From an uncultured Parabacteroides sp. (GTDB lineage Bacteria; Bacteroidota; Bacteroidia; Bacteroidales; Tannerellaceae), in assembly GCA_900770835.1 (NCBI GenBank), contig CAAGLQ010000039.1:1-9593 (forward strand): a DNA stretch of 9,593 nucleotides. The letters run 5' to 3'. The notes below the pieces were generated by a model. That model saw only the letters and a program-made list of their open reading frames with translations, was not told where the DNA came from and searched no databases. Positions within the stretch are counted from its first letter, which is position 1, and every line of letters starts with the position of its first letter. Position numbers and translations under genes: made by a program. Shown here in pieces: positions 5,879 to 9,593 of this stretch.

Positions 5879-8373
5879 GTATACGAAATAATAAGAATGT
5901 AAAAGTTTTTTGGCATTGCATTGCATGCTGGTTGTTGCTTGGTATGGGAATCGGTTGTCAATCGGAGATGCCAATGAGCTCATCGATTACCGTGTGGAAT
6001 GATCGATTGGAGGAGGTGGTTAACCAAGAACTTTATGGTCTGACTTTAGAGGAAATCAATCATGGTATTGATGGAGGGCTCTATGCTGAGTTAATACAGA
6101 ATCGCAGTTTTGAAGATGGCATGCCTCCATTAAATTGTCCGTATGATGCAGTACGCAATGTGTTGATAACTCCTAATGGTTGGACTATTCCGTTTCTCCG
6201 TAGCGATTCATTGCCTGGATGGCATCGATTGAACCCTGCGGTGACGCAGCTTTACCCAGATGTTCATGAACTAATAAATGAGAGGAATCGTCGTTCATTG
6301 TTAGTGGCTGTATCGGCTTCACAAGAATCTGGTCGAGGTGGTTTGGTCGCTGAGGGTTATCGAGGCATACCGCTTCGCAGGGGTGAGCGTTATCGTCTAT
6401 CGTTTTTCGCTAAGGGTACGAGTTTGATACCTAAGATAGTGCGCATTGGGTTAGAAAATGAGGAGGCTACAATGGCACTGAGTGAGGTATATGAAGTGGC
6501 TCCTATTCCAGAATGGCGTCGTTACGTGCATACATTCACGGCGACTGCAGATGTGCCGGATGCGGTCTTGACGATTTCTTCTGATACAACAAATTTTTTT
6601 TGGATAGATATGGTTTCTCTGTTTCCCGAAGATACTTGGCGGAGAAGGGAGAATGGATTGAGGTCTGACTTGGTGGCATTGATAGATTCATTGACACCTC
6701 GTTTTATCCGTTTTCCCGGAGGTAGTTTTGTGGAGGGATATACAGCTGGCACTTTCCCAACTTGGCGAGAGACAGTGGGCGATGTTGCCAATCGAAAAAG
6801 TTTTTGGAATGTATGGGCGTATGGGACAACCAATGGCATGGGGTATCATGAGTACTTACAACTATGTGAAGATATAGGTGCAGAACCTGTCTATGTAATT
6901 AATAGTGGCGTGACAAGCCAAAGCCGTCGGCCGCGTTATGAGGATATTACAGCGATGGGTAAATTGGTGGATGAGGCATTGGCTGCTATTGCCTATGCTA
7001 ACGCTCCTGTCGATTCTGCGATGGGTGCTTTGCGGGCTGAGCATGGGCACCCTGACCCTTTTAATTTGAAGTATGTGGAAATCGGAAGTGAGAATTATGG
7101 GCCAGAGTATAAGCGCCGATTTATCTTGTTCGAAGAGGCAATAAAGGTAGCCTATCCGGAGATTACGGTGATCAGTAGTGATGTGGTGAGCGATCGCCCC
7201 AATCGTTTAGCATGGATAGATAGCCACTTTTATGCTAACGACTATTTTTTTCTTTCTAACACATTCCGGTTTGATAATAAGCATTACCCTCGTAAGCAGC
7301 CCCCCTCTTTTGTGGGAGAGTTCAGTACAACGGAAGAGGCTGTGGCCGGCTCGATGCGGGCGGCTATTGGAGAGGCTTGCTTTTTGATTGGGGCAGAAAA
7401 CAATCCAGAGCGTGTGCGTAGGTTGGCCTATGCCCCTGTGCTGGGCAATACGGGTTTCACTTGCCAACGAGAGCCTTTGATTCGTTTTTTTCGGGATAGC
7501 ATAGCTCTCTCTCCTTCCTATCATGTATGGCGGCTGTTTGCTAATCATAGAGGTGATCGCTTGTTGCACAGTGAGACGGGAACTTATCATCGGTCGGGTG
7601 TGCGTAAAGGGAGGCCTGGACTTTTCCTATTTGATAATAGTTTTGAGTTTGAGGAGGTTTTGGTGGATGGTCTGCCTGTCAGTCAGTTGGATGGTCTAAG
7701 CGGTGGATGGAAGCTCATGGGGTTGGGGAAACCTGTCGCTGCTGCCAATCGATGGAATCATTTGTTGGTGGGTGATAGCTCTGCACTACACGTTGTTTTC
7801 TCCCTTAAGCTGCGGAGGACCAAAGGGAGTGGAACAGTGCAGATCCGTCTTTGCGACAATGGTTTGAAAGGTGATGAAGCAGATTATCTCTGTTTGACGT
7901 TAGGTGATGGACAAGCAGAGTTTTATCATCAAGTAGGTAGTGTGAAAGAGAACTTGGTGGATCCGTGGGTTTTCTCCTTCGAAAGTAATCATTGGTATGC
8001 TGTGCGGTTGGAATACGATGAGGATCGGATTGCTTGTTATGTGGATAATCAGTTGTTGCAGGAAGTTGAGTGGCCTACTATTCCCGCCTTGGCTTGTGTC
8101 GCTACGGTGGATGAGACGAACCAGCAGCTGTTGCTGAAGGTGGTCAACACCACGCAACATGAGGAACGTACCGCTTTGCATTTTGAGGGATTGACGGTGT
8201 CTGGCACGGGAGAGGCGATTCAGATCAAGGGAGAGCCAGAGGCACGCAATAGCTTTGCTGCACCTCAGACCGTGATACCCCAATACTTTTCGGTATCCCT
8301 CCCGATGGGTGCTTCTCCCTATTATGTTTTTCCGCCCAATTCCGTTACGTTGTTGAAACTGCCGTTGGAGTAG
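5875..8373 (+). CDS. GH51-family alpha-L-arabinofuranosidase-like lipoprotein
   Basis: An 832-residue exported glycoside hydrolase expected to remove terminal alpha-L-arabinofuranose from plant polysaccharides. Residues 1-27 form a signal peptide; Cys28 (MGIGC) is the probable lipidation site. The family's N-terminal block LEEINHGIDGGLYAELIQNR is at about 58-77. A carbohydrate-binding beta-sandwich follows (about 150-250, with YRLSFFAKG and FWIDMVSLFP). The clan GH-A TIM barrel spans about 255-560: RFPGG at 279-283, acid/base Glu406 in EIGSENYG and nucleophile Glu482 in FVGEFS. The usual Asn before Glu406 is Ser405. The closing GH51 beta-sandwich (about 740-832, with LLLKVVNTT and FPPNSVTLLKL) is separated from its first strands by roughly 170 residues containing a concanavalin/LamG-like segment. 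The start is GTG at 5875: the frame is closed by a stop at 5851 and the next ATG falls inside the signal peptide. No SusC/SusD or regulator is nearby. Substrate within the arabinan/arabinoxylan range is not determined. Confidence 0.9.
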   Translation: MSIRNNKNVKVFWHCIACWLLLGMGIGCQSEMPMSSSITVWNDRLEEVVNQELYGLTLEEINHGIDGGLYAELIQNRSFEDGMPPLNCPYDAVRNVLITPNGWTIPFLRSDSLPGWHRLNPAVTQLYPDVHELINERNRRSLLVAVSASQESGRGGLVAEGYRGIPLRRGERYRLSFFAKGTSLIPKIVRIGLENEEATMALSEVYEVAPIPEWRRYVHTFTATADVPDAVLTISSDTTNFFWIDMVSLFPEDTWRRRENGLRSDLVALIDSLTPRFIRFPGGSFVEGYTAGTFPTWRETVGDVANRKSFWNVWAYGTTNGMGYHEYLQLCEDIGAEPVYVINSGVTSQSRRPRYEDITAMGKLVDEALAAIAYANAPVDSAMGALRAEHGHPDPFNLKYVEIGSENYGPEYKRRFILFEEAIKVAYPEITVISSDVVSDRPNRLAWIDSHFYANDYFFLSNTFRFDNKHYPRKQPPSFVGEFSTTEEAVAGSMRAAIGEACFLIGAENNPERVRRLAYAPVLGNTGFTCQREPLIRFFRDSIALSPSYHVWRLFANHRGDRLLHSETGTYHRSGVRKGRPGLFLFDNSFEFEEVLVDGLPVSQLDGLSGGWKLMGLGKPVAAANRWNHLLVGDSSALHVVFSLKLRRTKGSGTVQIRLCDNGLKGDEADYLCLTLGDGQAEFYHQVGSVKENLVDPWVFSFESNHWYAVRLEYDEDRIACYVDNQLLQEVEWPTIPALACVATVDETNQQLLLKVVNTTQHEERTALHFEGLTVSGTGEAIQIKGEPEARNSFAAPQTVIPQYFSVSLPMGASPYYVFPPNSVTLLKLPLE

Positions 8374-8412
8374 CGTGGGCTTTAGCCAAACGCAATTTCG
8401 CTTCTTGGAGTC

Positions 8413-8775
8413 TTAGGCTTTGATGGGATTCTCCATCCGGCAGGTGCCGTTGAGTTGGGCGTTAGGCTCGATCTCCAACTGCCGGGAGGAGATGTCTCCC
8501 TTGATGATGGCAGTCGCTTTCAGCACGAGCTTGTTCGTGACCTGTATGTTGCCGGTGATTTGTCCTAAGATCTCGGCATTTTCTGCGATAATGTTACCCG
8601 TAACACTACCTTTCGGCCCTACTACGATCTTTCCTTTACATTGAATGTCGCCCTCCACGGAGCCATCCAATCGGAAGTCTGTCTCTGTGATAATGTTACC
8701 TTTGATGATTGTGCCTGCGGCCAAGGCGTTGTGAAGGCCGCCGTTATGTTCTTCCTTTTGTTTTATGCCCATCAT
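8413..8775 (-). CDS. Bactofilin (polymer-forming cytoskeletal protein)
   Basis: A 120-residue bactofilin-domain protein (formerly DUF583). Such proteins self-assemble without nucleotides into filaments linked to cell shape, wall synthesis or polarity. After a short polar tail (1-15), residues 16-115 are a run of six-residue beta-helix turns with the usual alternating hydrophobics and glycines: TIIKGNI, DGSVEGDI, KIVVGPKGSVTGNI, AEILGQITGNI, ATAIIKGDI and QLEIEPNAQLNGTC. No transmembrane segment is seen. Two adjacent ATG codons (8773-8775 and 8770-8772) are possible starts. The partner M23 peptidase gene often found beside bactofilins is not in the window, and the gene appears monocistronic with a clear -7 element upstream. 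It is convergent with the glycosidase; the 39 bases between them hold no clear terminator. Confidence 0.92.
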   Translation of the reverse strand: MMGIKQKEEHNGGLHNALAAGTIIKGNIITETDFRLDGSVEGDIQCKGKIVVGPKGSVTGNIIAENAEILGQITGNIQVTNKLVLKATAIIKGDISSRQLEIEPNAQLNGTCRMENPIKA

Positions 8776-8798
8776 TGTTCGTTTAATTTTAGGTGGGG

Positions 8799-8806
8799 CA
8801 AATGTA
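8799..8806 (-). promoter_or_regulatory. Candidate -7 element for the bactofilin gene
   Basis: On the minus strand this reads TACATTTG followed by C, an exact TAnnTTTG match, 23 bases upstream of the bactofilin ATG. The -33 TTTG is not found at the standard distance. Confidence 0.55.
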
Positions 8807-8849
8807 CATAAAAAGCGAGGATTTGTATGCGGCTCATCGTTACTTTCTG

Positions 8850-8857
8850 TATTTTTG
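8850..8857 (+). promoter_or_regulatory. Candidate -7 element for folB
   Basis: TATTTTTG matches TAnnTTTG exactly and lies 26 bases before the folB ATG at 8884. A TTTG at 8822-8825 is upstream, but its 24-base spacing exceeds the usual 19 or so. Because this element lies inside the longer open frame that begins at 8827, it argues that translation starts at 8884. Confidence 0.6.
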
Positions 8858-8883
8858 CCGCCTCAAATAAAGATCTTATAATC

Positions 8884-9243
8884 ATGACAACAAAAATAGT
8901 GTTGAAGGCGATGCGCTTCTACGCTTATCATGGCGTGGCTGAACAGGAGCGACAGGTGGGGAATACCTTTCTGGTGGATTTGACATTGACTGCCCCGTTG
9001 CAGCAGGCGGTGGCGAGCGACCGGTTGGAGGATACGATCAATTATGCGGAGGTCTATGAAACAGTACGGGAAGAGATTCGGATCCCTTCCCGTCTATTAG
9101 AGCATGTGGCCGGACGCATCTTGGATGCGCTGCACCACCGTTTCCCGACCTTGCAAGCCGCTGAGATCACGCTGTCTAAGTTAAACCCGCCTTTCGGAGG
9201 TGACTTGCATAGTGCCAGCGTGATCCTGCGCGTTGACTTTTGA
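8884..9243 (+). CDS. folB: Dihydroneopterin aldolase
   Basis: Cleaves 7,8-dihydroneopterin to 6-hydroxymethyl-7,8-dihydropterin and glycolaldehyde in folate synthesis. The 119-residue protein has all key positions of the family: MRFYAYHGVAEQER with Glu22, the substrate-binding Asn53-Tyr54 in DTINYAEVY, LLEHVAGRI with the family's conserved Glu73, and the catalytic Lys99 in ITLSKLNPPF. The ATG at 8884 gives the standard length and the usual opening strand (MTTKIVLKAMRFYAYHG). An earlier in-frame ATG at 8827 would add 19 residues spanning the promoter and is rejected. The stop TGA lies 2 bases from the convergent stop of the serine hydrolase gene, leaving no room for a terminator between them. 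The other folate genes are not adjacent. Confidence 0.95.
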   Translation: MTTKIVLKAMRFYAYHGVAEQERQVGNTFLVDLTLTAPLQQAVASDRLEDTINYAEVYETVREEIRIPSRLLEHVAGRILDALHHRFPTLQAAEITLSKLNPPFGGDLHSASVILRVDF

Positions 9244-9245
9244 CT

Positions 9246-9593
9246 TTATAAAGCCGGGAGCAAATATTTCCAGATCAAGTTAATCTCAGCCTGCATATCC
9301 CCGATGTTCGCTGTCGTGACAATCACGGCGTCCTTCTCCGGGAGCAAGATGATGTATTGGCCGTTGGCACCATCCGCACGCACACCGTTATGGCGGCAAC
9401 GCCACATCTGATAGCCGTAGCCTTGCAGCCAGTCGCTCTCTTTCACCTTCATGGTCTTGGCTACTGCCTCCGGAGTCATGCCTGCCGGACGGCACTCGAT
9501 ATGCTTCGTCGTAGCCTCCTCAACCCAGCTGGCCGGGAGCAACTGCTTACCGTTCCATTGTCCCTTCTGCAGCAGGAATTGCCCCATCTTGGC
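9246..9593 (-). CDS. Beta-lactamase-family serine hydrolase, C-terminal part (5' end outside window)
   Basis: The last 115 or so residues of a protein related to class C beta-lactamases, D-Ala-D-Ala carboxypeptidases and esterases. The visible part begins AKMGQFLLQKGQWNGKQLL, continues with PASWVEEAT and GYGYQMWRC, and has the third active-site region as GVRADGANGQYI, where this subfamily carries DG..GQ instead of the KTG/HTG box. It closes with LPEKDAVIVTTAN and a helix. The Ser-x-x-Lys motif and any signal peptide lie beyond the right edge, so activity and location cannot be assessed. The frame is open to base 9593; the Met at 9585-9587 is internal. It converges on folB, with stops 2 bases apart. 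Confidence 0.88.
   Translation of the reverse strand, partial: AKMGQFLLQKGQWNGKQLLPASWVEEATTKHIECRPAGMTPEAVAKTMKVKESDWLQGYGYQMWRCRHNGVRADGANGQYIILLPEKDAVIVTTANIGDMQAEINLIWKYLLPAL

Noticed and set aside
5774..5983. A minus-strand 69-codon reading frame across the queD/GH51 intergenic region
   Set aside because: It covers both candidate promoters and the start and signal peptide of the GH51 gene, and shows no recognisable domain; treated as chance.
8374..8412. Possible bidirectional terminator between the GH51 and bactofilin genes
   Set aside because: Only a 4-base GGCT/AGCC pair with a two-base loop is seen and no T-run follows, too weak to call.
8827..8883. Longer folB beginning at the ATG at 8827 (138 residues)
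   Set aside because: The added 19 residues are not folB-like, and the stretch contains the exact -7 element TATTTTTG. Starting at 8884 gives the standard length and puts the catalytic Glu at the usual position 22.
1..9593. CRISPR arrays, insertion sequences, tRNA or rRNA genes, riboswitches
   Set aside because: No spaced direct repeats, transposase motifs, terminal inverted repeats, cloverleaf sequences or long structured leaders were recognised on either strand by reading.

Overview
The window looks like a chromosomal segment from a Bacteroidales bacterium, possibly a Bacteroides, Parabacteroides or Tannerella relative. Three things point there. Several intergenic regions carry Bacteroidetes-type -7 elements (TAnnTTTG) in place of an E. 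coli -10. Most starts lack a purine-rich Shine-Dalgarno. The genes themselves (a Bacteroides-like IlvE beginning MENL, a RecQ with a C-terminal zinc knuckle, lipoprotein glycosidases) are typical of the group. The genus is an inference from protein recall and was not tested.

Layout. Positions 1-1136 (+) hold the 3' end of metF, followed after 3 bases by a ferredoxin-nitroreductase fusion. Positions 1221-2255 (+) hold ilvE (branched-chain aminotransferase), which ends at a hairpin terminator. Positions 2349-3109 (+) hold a well-formed promoter and a secreted, lipobox-bearing nitroreductase-family protein, closed by a second hairpin that overlaps the end of the convergent recQ. Positions 3139-5760 (-) are a compact three-gene unit read queD, queE, recQ: queD and queE overlap by 14 bases and recQ follows 5 bases later from a TTG start. 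Positions 5761-5874 are a divergent promoter region. Positions 5875-8373 (+) encode an 832-residue GH51-family alpha-L-arabinofuranosidase-like lipoprotein. Positions 8413-8775 (-) encode a bactofilin. Positions 8776-8883 are a second divergent promoter region. Positions 8884-9243 (+) encode folB (dihydroneopterin aldolase). Positions 9246-9593 (-) are the C-terminal part of a beta-lactamase-family serine hydrolase that runs off the window.

How the genes relate. Most of the window is housekeeping metabolism: one-carbon and folate (metF, folB), branched-chain amino acids (ilvE), the 7-deazaguanine steps of queuosine synthesis (queD, queE), DNA repair (recQ) and cell shape (bactofilin). The glycosidase is the accessory-looking gene. 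It has no SusC/SusD partner here, appears more AT-rich than recQ and queE by eye, and carries the most unusual sequence features: a Ser in place of the near-invariant Asn before the acid/base Glu, and an extra beta-sandwich-like domain.

I found no CRISPR array, transposon, tRNA or rRNA, phage gene or recognisable defence system. I do not think the window holds a clearly new biological system. The leads worth a second look are the altered active site and start region of the GH51 protein, the lipoprotein nitroreductase that lacks the usual FMN-binding arginines, and the metF/ferredoxin-nitroreductase pair.
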